The translations under genes were made by a program, and so were the position numbers. The notes beneath the pieces are model-generated. The model had not been told where the DNA came from, made no database searches, and worked only from the letters and a program-made list of their open reading frames with translations. Shown one piece after another: positions 55,241 to 63,373 of a stretch of 64,000 nt of DNA. The stretch comes from Nitrospirota bacterium (GTDB lineage Bacteria; Nitrospirota; Nitrospiria; Nitrospirales; UBA8639): assembly GCA_003695915.1 (NCBI GenBank), contig RFGF01000015.1, positions 98,452-162,451 on the forward strand. The letters are read 5' to 3'. Every line of letters begins with the position of its first letter. The stretch's first letter is position 1.

Positions 55241-56203
55241 TTGTGGTCTGCTCCGCCGAATCTGGTGGATGTGAAGACACATCACCCATGCCCCTTTCCT
55301 GGAATCCAATCTGTTTGCGAGCTGCGCGCAAGGACTTCTCTGGCAGGTGGATTTACCTTGCTGGAATTGCTCGTGGTCATCACGATTCTGTCTCTCCTGA
55401 TCAGCGGCGCCTATTTGATTTATCACCCTCTTGAAGCCAAAGCCGTCAAGGAACGAACACTTTCGGATCTTCGCACGGTGGATCACGGTATTCGGACGTT
55501 TCACCTCTTATCCGGTGGGTATCCCACAGCCCTTGACAGCCTGCTGCTCGCTCACACCACAAGCCAGGGCACAACGGCAACCATCGAGACGGTCGCGATG
55601 CCTCCGACACCTCAGCCGTTCGTCGGATTGCCGGAATCGTGGCAGACCATACTCGGAGGCATTGCTCTGACTCCTCCCATGACCCGCGCGCTTCGTGCCG
55701 CAGGAATTACCACGTTGCGATACCTCGGCGACGATTTAACGAGCGATGGTGCCGTCGAACCCGACTTTGTCTTCTCCAATACCGGGCTCGGCCTGGGATT
55801 TTCACGGTCGCTCACACCAGGGGATCATGTGGCGGCGTTGATGAGCGGCTGCCAAGAGCACACGCTGATTGCAAGTTTCAGCGGGAGGCATCCTGTTAAC
55901 TCTGCGATGATCAGTCGCTTGACAGGACTCGACGAAAGACACTGTCACTTGGTGATCGTCATGGGATTGGGGTCTGACGCCTCGATCATCACCAATTCAA
56001 CTGGCCGTAATGCTGTGATGCTGTCAACCGCGCCCATCGACCCCACCATTGATCCCTCTCGCTATCGCCGCTTCCTGCTCATGTTTCATCTTGCCACCAG
56101 TGAGGATGCCTATCTCACGGACGATGAAATCTTTGCTTCCCCGATCTATCTTGGCATTATGCGAGAGGATCGTGTGACCAACCGATCAGTGCCCAGCACC
56201 TGA
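55241..56203 (+). CDS. Fourth pseudopilin
   Basis: A protein of up to 320 residues with the prepilin site LAGG-FTLLELLVVITILSLL (E at mature position 5). The remainder has TLSDLRTVDHGIRTFHLLSG and YPTALDSLL, echoing the first pseudopilin's DEAIRNFTAVTGFAPTEFDS, and ITTLRYLGDDLTSDG, echoing IVSVRYVDATGNGNE there. The two are thus paralogues with a common large domain. The start is unclear: TTG at 55241 and GTGs at 55265 and 55271 are in frame, none with a good ribosome binding site. It comes after the secretin and the dyad at 55182-55221 and closes the locus. Confidence 0.75.
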   Translation: MWSAPPNLVDVKTHHPCPFPGIQSVCELRARTSLAGGFTLLELLVVITILSLLISGAYLIYHPLEAKAVKERTLSDLRTVDHGIRTFHLLSGGYPTALDSLLLAHTTSQGTTATIETVAMPPTPQPFVGLPESWQTILGGIALTPPMTRALRAAGITTLRYLGDDLTSDGAVEPDFVFSNTGLGLGFSRSLTPGDHVAALMSGCQEHTLIASFSGRHPVNSAMISRLTGLDERHCHLVIVMGLGSDASIITNSTGRNAVMLSTAPIDPTIDPSRYRRFLLMFHLATSEDAYLTDDEIFASPIYLGIMREDRVTNRSVPST

Positions 56204-56736
56204 TCCTATTCGCCTCCTCTCTCCGCCTAATTCGTGTTCTTACCTAGAGCACCAGGCGTTGTTCGGTCTGTTGCCGTATCGAGGACGAAGAAAAATCGGT
56301 TCTCAGCCAACCAATTGTGTTTTTCTTCTCCACGCTCAACTCGAAGCTAAGAATCGCTCTGTCAAAAAGCAAGCCAGAGAGCTGACGCACGAATGCAGGT
56401 GTTGTCTCATCAGATGTATTGTCATTGGGCACAGAAACGCGGAGGCAACCCATACGATGAGATACTCTCATTCCATGCACAAAACGATATTTGTTCGTAG
56501 CAAGTCGATGATCGGTTCCTGTGAGATTGTAGCTAGACCTGGAAAGCAAACATGTTGATATGGTCAACAAACATTTCCAAATCAATAATTAATATGATAA
56601 AAGTGATATTGGTTATCATTATTAATATCATAAATATCACATCGCGATAGGATCGGCAGCAATGTCATCATCGCCATTCTCGAACGGTGCCATACGGTTG
56701 GACGATGAGCACCGCGTTTGTGAGGGAGGCTATGCT
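56204..56736. other. 533-bp AT-rich region upstream of bfd
   Basis: Composition shifts to strongly AT-rich from about 56560. No protein gene is supported; a 99-codon frame from 56259 lacks a ribosome binding site. It holds the operator-like dyad at 56589-56624. Confidence 0.55.
56589..56624. promoter_or_regulatory. Fur-like dyad upstream of bfd
   Basis: The arms attaatatgataa and ttatcattattaa flank a 12-base centre; the right part, gatattggttatcattatt (56605-56623), matches the Fur consensus at 15 of 19 positions. The TATGATAA and TTATCAT arms recur, three bases closer together, in the stronger box at 16877-16895. Distance to the bfd ATG is about 113 bases. Confidence 0.5.
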
Positions 56737-56928
56737 ATGTACGTGTGTCTCTGCAAAGGCATTACAGAATCGGAATTTCTTCAACTTGTCAGCGTGCATC
56801 AAGGTACGCTGTCGGCCATTGCTCAGTCGATGGGGCTTGACGATTCGTGTTGTGGGCGCTGCCAAGAACGTCTTCCTGAGCTCCTTGATCAAACGAGCCA
56901 GCCATCGATCGAGGAGCCCCGTTCATGA
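56737..56928 (+). CDS. bfd: Bacterioferritin-associated ferredoxin
   Basis: A 63-residue [2Fe-2S] ferredoxin of the BFD family. Ligands are C4 and C6 (MYVCLCKGIT) and the SCCGRCQE cluster near residue 38-42. Bfd delivers electrons to the haem of bacterioferritin so that stored Fe(III) leaves as Fe(II); the haem-type bfr here is at 18929. The frame is open from 56662, but GAGGGAGG lies eight bases before the ATG at 56737. Its stop overlaps the ATG of the AraC-type gene (ATGA), so both are co-translated. The dyad upstream suggests iron control. Confidence 0.9.
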   Translation: MYVCLCKGITESEFLQLVSVHQGTLSAIAQSMGLDDSCCGRCQERLPELLDQTSQPSIEEPRS

Positions 56929-57599
56929 ATCACTCTTCGAGAGCCTCGGTGGCGCCTCCACTGGGTGATCGCTCGCCCGCTTCATCTGTGCGCGTCCCTC
57001 ATGCAGCCCTTTCTTCACGAACCTCTCGGGTACGGCCATCCAATACCCCCACCACGCAGAGCACGAACCAACCGGATGTTCCCAAAGAGAGGGACGTTCA
57101 AGCCTTGATCGCTGAATTCGCCCATTTTTCGGAAACTTGGCTTCATCGTGTGTCCGAAGCCGGCATCTCGCAAGAAGGACCCGATCTCATCATGCAGGCT
57201 CTTTCCCGTGTACTGCATCCCCCCCAGACGCCTGTCACGGATCCTGCTTCCCTGCGCTCCCATATCCGAGCGTTCATTTTGGCTAACCTACATCGTCGCA
57301 TTTCACTCGCTGATTTGTCTCGATTCCTCGGATATTCGGAAAAATATTGCTCCGAATGGTTTTTATCGCACATGGGCATTTCGTTTTCCACGTACCTCAA
57401 ACGGCTTCGGATCGCACGCGCCAAGCGATTGTTGGCGGTGGAGCATCTCGCTATTGCGCAGATCTCAGACTGGTTAGGATTTAGCGATCAATTCGCTTTC
57501 AGTCACTTCTTTAAAAAGACAATGGGCTGCTCGCCTCGTGCTTATCGACAGCGCCTCTTGAAAGCCAATCCCTGCCTTCGGTCGAACAGCCGATCATGA
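56925..57599 (+). CDS. AraC-family transcriptional regulator
   Basis: A 224-residue protein with a C-terminal AraC DNA-binding domain (about 115-215): LHRRISLADLSRFLGYSEKY, FLSHMGISFSTYLKRLRIAR, AIAQISDWLGFSDQFAFSHF and CSPRAYRQR are the two helix-turn-helix units. The N-terminal 110 residues are short and Pro/Ser-rich, with no cupin-type ligand domain. The gene overlaps bfd by four bases. In such arrangements AraC regulators often govern iron or siderophore functions; regulation of bfd or bfr is inferred. The ATG at 56925 is set by the overlap. Confidence 0.85.
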   Translation: MNHSSRASVAPPLGDRSPASSVRVPHAALSSRTSRVRPSNTPTTQSTNQPDVPKERDVQALIAEFAHFSETWLHRVSEAGISQEGPDLIMQALSRVLHPPQTPVTDPASLRSHIRAFILANLHRRISLADLSRFLGYSEKYCSEWFLSHMGISFSTYLKRLRIARAKRLLAVEHLAIAQISDWLGFSDQFAFSHFFKKTMGCSPRAYRQRLLKANPCLRSNSRS

Positions 57600-58090
57600 G
57601 CCTTCGCTACCGAAAGCCGTTCGCTCGCCGTTTTATCGATCGGATATCACCATAATTGGATCATCGCGATTCGACATGATTGAGACGACTTTGGCAGGGT
57701 TCAAAATTTTCAAGCAATCCTTCATCTTTTGAGTTTGAGCCTCCTTCCTTCTCGGCTCCAACCCCAGTGAGACCATTTTGGTAGGGTGCAAATAACTTCA
57801 AGTAATTGTTTAATTTATCAAGCCGCTCTTCCCAACCGCGTATGAGTTTGTGTGACATTCGCGAGCTATTCTCCTACTTTTGGTAGGAATTTTGAGACTA
57901 CTTTGGTAGGAAACATCAACATTATTTATATAGATCTTCCGATCTGTTTTCCCGATCAAAGGCCACGGCGGCCGTGGATAACTCTCTTTTGGGCGAATTT
58001 TTTGGCTTGAGAAAAGGGCCGCGTCGCTCTGCCATCCCGTATTCCTCTTCCAGAACCATCACGTCCACCTCTCACCCAAGGAGCTTGACG
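57600..58090. other. AT-rich repeat-bearing region and boundary
   Basis: No gene is supported; a 65-codon reverse frame (57661-57858) runs through the repeats and owes its sequence to them. The region holds four copies of a short direct repeat and an abrupt change to GC-rich sequence near 57957. Confidence 0.55.
57682..57913. repeat. Short direct repeats with GAGAC...TTTGGTAGG core
   Basis: Copies begin at 57682 (gagacgactttggcagggtt), 57769 (gagaccattttggtagggtg) and 57894 (gagactactttggtagg); a shorter one, ctacttttggtaggaattt, begins at 57874. The first two continue in parallel (tcaaaattttcaagcaat and caaataacttcaagtaat), so that unit is about 37 bases. Spacing is irregular (87, 125 bases), which is not a CRISPR. 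They resemble iterated protein-binding sites, such as transposon ends or replication iterons. Confidence 0.6.
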
Positions 58091-59520
58091 ATGCAGATTC
58101 TCACGTACCGCAACGCCGGCTATCCGGCCATCGCCGTGCAAACCGTCGAAGAAGACCGGCTCGCCACCAGGTTCCTCGATACCCTCACGGCGAACCAGGA
58201 GAAGCCCCCCGTCTTCTCCATCGCCGCAACCGGTGGGCTCCGCGACCTTCGGCAAGGCCGGATTGTCGATCCCAGCAGTACCTACCCGAAAGCCTTTCAG
58301 GATCTCACCACCAAAGAGGATGCCATCCTCTTGGTCCTGGACTTCCACCACGTCGTGAAAAACCCTTCCGCCTACCGCAGCCTGAAATTGGCCCTTCCCG
58401 GCATCAAAGCCAACGGGAGTTTCGTGATCCTCGTCGCGCCAAGCTGGACATTGCCACCTGAACTCGAACACGACATTCCCGTGCTCGACTTCAAGCTCCC
58501 CACACCCGAAGAGTTGAGCCGGGCGCTCGAGGTTTGCGTCAACGATCTCCGCCCGCTCAACCCGGACATCGAACGCCTACTCACACCCGAACGCCGCCAG
58601 GCTGCCTTGCACGCCGCTCGCGGCTTAATCCTCGTCCAAGCCGAAAACGTCTTCGCCCTGGCCGCGCAATCCGCCTTCGACCGTGCCCCGATCGAAAACG
58701 AAAAACTCAAACTCATCAAGCAGACCGGCTACATGCAGGTCTCCCCGCCCAATCCGCCCGACACCGTCGGAGGTCTCCTGGGCATCAAGGAGTATTTCGA
58801 AACCGAAGTGATCCCAGCCAAAGACGATCCCGATCTGGCCGTGCGTGGGATTCTCTTGGTCGGGATCCCGGGAACCGGAAAAAGCCTCTGTGCCCGCACC
58901 GCCGGAGCCTGGCTCCATTGGCCAGTCGTCCGCTTTGGCGATCGCCGAAGCCATCGCCCCCTGTGTCCTGTGGCTCGACGAAATCGAAAAAGCCATCGGC
59001 GGCCATGCCTCCTCGGCCGCCACCGACAGCGGCGTCACCCTCGGCATGGTGGGGACTCTGCTCACCTGGATGCAGGAATTTACGGGCCAGGTGTTGGTGA
59101 TGGCCACCTGCAACGACTACCAGAAGCTCCCCGCCGAGTTCACCCGGGCTGGCCGCTTCGACGAACGCTTTTTCGTCGATCTGCCCTCGGAGGACGAACG
59201 GTACGAGATTGCCATGATCCATCTGCGTCGCTATGTCAGCAACGAGCACGTGGCATCGTTTGCTCAACTCCTCACCCTCCCTCACCGATCGCTGGACCGG
59301 CGTGGAAATCGAGCAATGCGTGAAAAGTGCCGCTCGCCGGACCCGCAAACACCTGACCGACGGCGCGCTCAAGGACGCTGCCGCCAGCATTCGGCCATTG
59401 TCGCAGACCAAAGGGCCGGAAATCGAAGCCCTGCGGCAATGGGCACACGACACCTTGCGGATGGCGAACGCCGCCCCTATCATGATCCCGCAATCGGGAC
59501 GGAAACTGCGCCATGCGTGA
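58091..59520 (+). pseudogene. AAA+ ATPase (Ycf46-like), broken by two frame changes
   Basis: The frame from the ATG at 58091 (behind AAGGAG) gives MQILTYRNAGYPAIAVQTVE through GGLLGIKEYFE and Walker A GILLVGIPGTGKSLCARTAG. Near 58935 it shifts: the next part (ALAIAEAIAPCVLWLDEIEK, with Walker B, then VLVMATCNDYQKLPAEFTRA and GRFDERFFVDLPSEDE) is in another frame. About 20-30 residues expected between (the VGQSE region) are missing. A second shift near 59275 leads to TDRWTGVEIEQCVKSAARRT and the end at 59520. The intact protein would be about 500 residues. Sequencing error is possible but the missing segment argues for real deletion. Confidence 0.75.
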
Positions 59521-59656
59521 ACCCATCGACATCGACACCTGCCGAGCGGCGGCGGAACGCGGCCACATCCAGGCATATGTGCTCATGGGCTGGGTGTCCG
59601 AGCACGGGCACGGCGTTCCCCACGATCTCCCGGCCACCCTTCGACCGGTCCGTTAA
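59513..59656 (+). pseudogene. Sel1-repeat-like fragment
   Basis: A 47-residue frame MREPIDIDTCRAAAERGHIQ followed by AYVLMGWVSEHGHGVPHDLP contains one Sel1-like unit (AAERGHIQAYVLMGWVSEHG). It starts over the last codons of the AAA+ gene (ATG at 59513 overlaps its stop), as expected of a coupled downstream gene, but ends after one repeat. Sel1 proteins normally have several repeats, so this is probably truncated. Confidence 0.5.
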
Positions 59657-60391
59657 GGTCTCACCGCGCCATCCCGTATTCTCTGGGTAAAACACACGAT
59701 TCAGTGAACAGGGAGGATGCTCGATGTCGCTTCGCCTTTCGATCTTTCTTTCCCTCTTGCTTCTGCCTGCATCGGGTTCGGCCGCCGTCTTTGCCACGTT
59801 CGAGACCGGCTGGCACCTTCACGAACCTGTTTAGGGCCATCGGTCCTGCGGCAATCTTTCCCATCTCAGAACTCATCTTCAAATCCCACGGCCACGCCGT
59901 TATCGGCTGTTTGAGCTGGATCACAAGTCTGAACGCTGCAGGACCCGACGATGGGCTTGCTGAGGTCGAAACCTTGTTGCCTTGTGCATTGGATTTCGCG
60001 AGATATTGTCCAGAGGTGGATCCCAGAATCAGGGCAATTGTGACCTGAAGTCAGCGCGTGTGTGGGAGGGCAGAAATTTGATGTCGTTGTTCCTGATTGA
60101 GTTGTCCGTGTAGGATCGCATGCGTGCTCCGTTGATTGGGCGATCGAAAGAGATCATGCAAAGCCTCCCGTAGCCCCCTTTCAATCAACAACAGTGTTGT
60201 ATTTGCGAATTGAATTTACGATCCAAAAAGCGCGAGCGACGCGGCTATCCCGAGTGAAAAATCAGGTCATGAACAAGCATAGATCAATATCCGTTTTTCC
60301 TTTTGAATTTGGAAGCAGCCTTTGGTGAAGGTACACAGTGTGACGTCGAGATCGTTATGGCAAAGGAATGAAAAAACCTCTTGGCCCCGTC
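59657..60391. other. 735 bp with truncated reading frames
   Basis: It includes the truncated exported protein at 59724. In another frame from about 59833 there is protein-like sequence FRAIGPAAIFPISELIFKSH followed by GHAVIGCLSWITSLNAAGPD and ending at 60048, which may be the displaced rest of the same gene. From 60060 on I see nothing. Confidence 0.45.
59724..59834 (+). pseudogene. Truncated exported protein (signal peptide and few residues)
   Basis: GGGAGGATGCTCG precedes an ATG that opens MSLRLSIFLSLLLLPASGSA, a good signal peptide. After AVFATFETGWHLHEPV a stop comes at codon 37. The next 200 bases stay open in another frame (GPAAIFPISELIFKSHGHAV) with protein-like sequence, so a deletion or frameshift has probably split a longer gene. 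Confidence 0.5.
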
Positions 60392-61180
60392 TTATTCTCT
60401 TTCTGGTGGATGGTGCCCGGCAACGATGTACTGGTTGGGCAATGTTTCTTGGAGAAGCTCGACCTCGAATCCCCCTGCCTGGAGCTCGGCCATGACTTCC
60501 TCCGGACGGAGTCGCTGCGACACGGGTGGCCCGTGAGGGCTCTCTAAGGTGAAATCGACGACCAAAACTTTTCCGCCGGGCTTGAGCGCATCATACAGTT
60601 TCCTACTGTAATGCTCACGATCAGCGATGTGGTGCCACGTATTCACAATCAGAATGCGGTCGACTGAGTTCGGCGGGAGACCGGGATCGTCAGGGTGGAC
60701 CACGCGTACTTCGACGTTGGTCCAGTTTTCGCGTTTGGCTCGGTTGGCCATAAAGTCCACCATGCTCGGCTCGATGTCGAGACCGAGCACCATGCCTTGA
60801 GCCCCTACCGCCTTGCTTAAATAACCGAGGAAATAACCGGTTCCTGCGCCAATGTCCGCAACAGTCATGCCCGACTCGATGTCCATCAATTCGATCACTT
60901 CCTCGGGCTTTTGCCAATCCTTCCGGTCTGGAGCATCGAACCTTTTTGACCACAGTTCGGCATCCTTGAAGGCGTGGTGAACGTGTGGCTGGCTAACGGT
61001 TTCAGCCGTGCTGCCCTCGGCGTGAGGCAGATGCCCAGGGCTGCCCCCTCCTTCATGATGAGGATAATGACTGCAACTGCTGGACAGAGAGAGCAGCGAG
61101 AAAAGGAGAGGGATTCCAATAAACAGAAGGGCGCGGCTCGGAAAACGATTATCGAGATTGCCGGGTTTCGATTGCATCAT
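60392..61180 (-). CDS. Exported class I SAM-dependent methyltransferase-like protein
   Basis: A 262-residue protein. N-terminal signal-type segment (ALLFIGIPLLFSLLSLSSSC) with a possible lipobox, then a His-rich linker (SHYPHHEGGGSPGHLPHAEG), then a methyltransferase domain: MTVADIGAGTGYFLGYLSKA, VLGLDIEPSMVDFMANRAKR, VDRILIVNTWHHIADREHY, LKPGGKVLVVDF. The SAM motifs look intact. TGAGGAGG lies before ATGs at 61180 and 61177. A signal-bearing methyltransferase is odd because SAM is cytoplasmic; it recurs in several bacteria with metal-rich habitats, as far as I recall. Substrate unknown. Confidence 0.75.
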   Translation of the reverse strand: MMQSKPGNLDNRFPSRALLFIGIPLLFSLLSLSSSCSHYPHHEGGGSPGHLPHAEGSTAETVSQPHVHHAFKDAELWSKRFDAPDRKDWQKPEEVIELMDIESGMTVADIGAGTGYFLGYLSKAVGAQGMVLGLDIEPSMVDFMANRAKRENWTNVEVRVVHPDDPGLPPNSVDRILIVNTWHHIADREHYSRKLYDALKPGGKVLVVDFTLESPHGPPVSQRLRPEEVMAELQAGGFEVELLQETLPNQYIVAGHHPPERE

Positions 61181-61282
61181 CCGCACCTCCTCAGAGTGAA
61201 TTTTTCATCAGATGCTAAGGGAGGAGCTGGAGCGTTAGAGAGACAAAAATGATTTCCTGCTGAGTTGCCATTGTTTTTATGG

Positions 61283-62650
61283 TTAACGCACATAGACTGT
61301 TTTTATGTTAACGAATTCTTTGATGCCATAATGTGACAATTCGCGCCCATAACCACTTTCTTTTATACCCCCAAAAGGCAATCTTGGATCGGATTTCACA
61401 AAGGCATTCACGAAGCAGTTGCCTGCTTCAAGCTCATAGGTGGCAATGCGTTCTCCTTTAGCCGTGTCTCTGGTAAAAACGCTTGCCCCCAGACCAAATT
61501 TGGAATCGTTGGCAATACGAATGGCATCGGCTTCGTCTCTGGCGGAAATGATGGCCGCAACAGGACCGAAGAGTTCCTCATCATGCGCCGGCATACCTGT
61601 GGTCACATTGCTGAGAACGGTGGGTGGATAAAAAGCTCCTGTTCCTGGAGGGATTTCTCCACCTAACACACAGGTGGCTCCTTGTTGAATGCTTTTCTGC
61701 ACCTGACGGTGTAAATCATCTCGCAGATCGTGTCTTGCTTGTGGCCCAATCTCGGTATCTTCCTCCAAGGGATCCCCCATCTTCCTGGCACGCATGTATT
61801 CCACAAACATTGTCTCAAATTGTTTGCGCAAAGGCTCAAGCACAATGAACCGTTTAGCCGCGATACAACTCTGTCCGGAATTTATCAGTCGGCTGTTTAC
61901 ACAGGTAGCGACCGTAGCTTCTAGATCAGCATCTTCTAGAATCACATAGGGATCGCTCCCCCCCAGTTCGAGCACGGTTTTTTTAATCATTGCGCCTGCT
62001 TTCTGAGCCACAGCGCTGCCTGCAGGTGTGCTACCGGTCAGGGTGACAGCTTTGACCAGCGGGTGCTCAATAACCCGATTTACCTGTTGGCTGCCGATTA
62101 GCAGGCTTCGAAAGGCATGCTCGGGGAAACCGGCCTGCCGAAAAATGTCCTCAATGGCCAGAGCACATCCGAATACATTGGAGGCATGTTTTAACACCCC
62201 CACATTTCCAGCCATCAAAGCCGGAGCAGCAAATCGAAAGACCTGCCAAAAAGGGAAATTCCAGGGCATGATGGCCAGCACCATCCCAAGAGGTTGAAAG
62301 GCTATAAAGCTCCTACTAGCATCGGTTTCTACCGTTTCTGCTTGTAAAAACTGCTCGGCATTTTCGGCATAGTACTCGCACACCCAGGCACATTTTTCTG
62401 CTTCCGCTCTTCCCTGAGCGATGGGCTTGCCCATCTCCATGGCCATGAGGCGAGCATATTCATCCTTTCGATTCCGCAAAATTTGTGCAGCTTTCGCCAT
62501 GCAGGTGGCTCGTTGGGAAAAAGACACACGCCGCCATTCCTGATAAGTTTGATAGGAGTCTTGTAAAATGTCTTCGACTTGTTTTGAGGTCATTTCTTGA
62601 TATTCTTTGATAACTTCACCGGTTGCGGGATTAATGGATTGGAATATCAT
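61283..62650 (-). CDS. NAD(P)-dependent succinate-semialdehyde dehydrogenase
   Basis: A 455-residue aldehyde dehydrogenase of the Sad/GabD type. Cofactor site PLGMVLAIMPWNFPFWQVFR, TLTGSTPAGSAVAQKAGAMI, the general-base Glu in VLELGGSDPYVIL, the catalytic Cys in NSGQSCIAAKRFIV and the FGGIKESGYGRELSHYGIKE end are all there. It oxidises succinate semialdehyde to succinate in the cytoplasm. AAGGAGAACAT directly precedes the ATG at 62650; the frame extends upstream without support. GC is lower than in neighbours and codon use is AT-leaning, so the gene may be acquired. It lies next to mobile-element remains. Confidence 0.9.
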   Translation of the reverse strand: MIFQSINPATGEVIKEYQEMTSKQVEDILQDSYQTYQEWRRVSFSQRATCMAKAAQILRNRKDEYARLMAMEMGKPIAQGRAEAEKCAWVCEYYAENAEQFLQAETVETDASRSFIAFQPLGMVLAIMPWNFPFWQVFRFAAPALMAGNVGVLKHASNVFGCALAIEDIFRQAGFPEHAFRSLLIGSQQVNRVIEHPLVKAVTLTGSTPAGSAVAQKAGAMIKKTVLELGGSDPYVILEDADLEATVATCVNSRLINSGQSCIAAKRFIVLEPLRKQFETMFVEYMRARKMGDPLEEDTEIGPQARHDLRDDLHRQVQKSIQQGATCVLGGEIPPGTGAFYPPTVLSNVTTGMPAHDEELFGPVAAIISARDEADAIRIANDSKFGLGASVFTRDTAKGERIATYELEAGNCFVNAFVKSDPRLPFGGIKESGYGRELSHYGIKEFVNIKTVYVR

Positions 62651-62779
62651 ATGTTCTCCTTCTGTACCATTCCTAACCCCTAAAATGAGCGGGCTTCTAG
62701 GCGATTTTCGCAGTATAGCCCGCCTCTCGCAAGGCCTTGTCGCGTCGGAATGCTGCGACAGGCGGCTGATCTGCCACCT

Positions 62780-62817
62780 CCCTAGACTACCTAGGGGCAA
62801 CCGGACGCTGACGTCCG
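62780..62817. repeat. Two adjacent small hairpins
   Basis: ccctag-actac-ctaggg (62780-62796) and cggacg-ctga-cgtccg (62802-62817) lie side by side about 100 bases beyond the 3' end of the TnpB fragment. IS200/IS605 elements end in subterminal hairpins, so these may mark an element end; they could equally be a terminator-like structure. Confidence 0.4.
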
Positions 62818-62916
62818 TTCCGGTTCTTGTATCCAGGAAAGGCTCTTCATTCCGTCTCCGAATCCTATAACAGGACTGAGGCGTCGAAACGTGATCCTCT
62901 TGTGAGGGAACGCGAT

Positions 62917-63167
62917 CTACTCTTCATAGGCAATAAGGTGCATGTTGATGCTCGCGACCACGCCGCGGTGGTCATGGTAATTGCACGATCCGCACACCCA
63001 TTGACGGCCCTCAGGCTGCTGGCGATAACCGCATTCAGGACACCGGCTGGAGGTTCCCTTCTCCGTGACCGTAAAGTACACGATGCGGCTTTGATTACCT
63101 GTATGGTTCAGACAGTCGATATCTTGATCGTATTTTTCATACCGACATACGCTGGTTTTTGTCATGT
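62917..63167 (-). mobile_element. TnpB (IS200/IS605 orfB) C-terminal fragment
   Basis: The reverse strand encodes a C-terminal piece with YFTVTEKGTSSRCPECGYRQ, QWVCGSCNYHDHRGVVASIN and a stop at 62917. The two CxxC pairs are the zinc ribbon of TnpB. The HRDVVGS motif that carries the last catalytic Asp reads HRGVVAS, so the Asp is lost. Upstream the frame passes at about 63167 straight into the end of an IS3-type element, so the rest of tnpB is displaced or gone. TnpB is an RNA-guided nuclease that helps retain IS605-type elements; this copy cannot work. Confidence 0.75.
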
Positions 63168-63373
63168 CCCCGTTTATCAAGACACTTTTTATCGCGCTGA
63201 GAGTGGTCATCTTTCGCGGCCCCTTGTGTCGCTCTCTGCTCGCTGAGCACCGCTTCGCGCTCGAGCCGGCGTTTGTACCGTTGATCCCATCGAAGACCAT
63301 GGCCAGGTTGTCCTCTGTCGTCCACGTGCGCCCCTGCCTCTGGACAACGCCTTTGTAGAGTGCGCTGACACAT
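63168..63373 (-). mobile_element. IS3-family end fragment abutting tnpB
   Basis: The end ccccgtttatcaagacac (63168-63185) matches the IS3 remnant end at 10749-10766 in 17 of 18 bases. The following bases (gcgctgagagtggtcat and the gctcgctgagcac stretch) also follow the same order as at 10767-10830. On the reverse strand RLEREAVLSEQRATQ corresponds to the C-terminus EFEAALREQGSV of the other copy. Only about 200 bases remain. The element probably inserted into tnpB. Confidence 0.6.

Noticed and set aside
57682..57913. CRISPR array
   Set aside because: Only four imperfect copies with irregular spacing and different lengths; no cas genes in the window.
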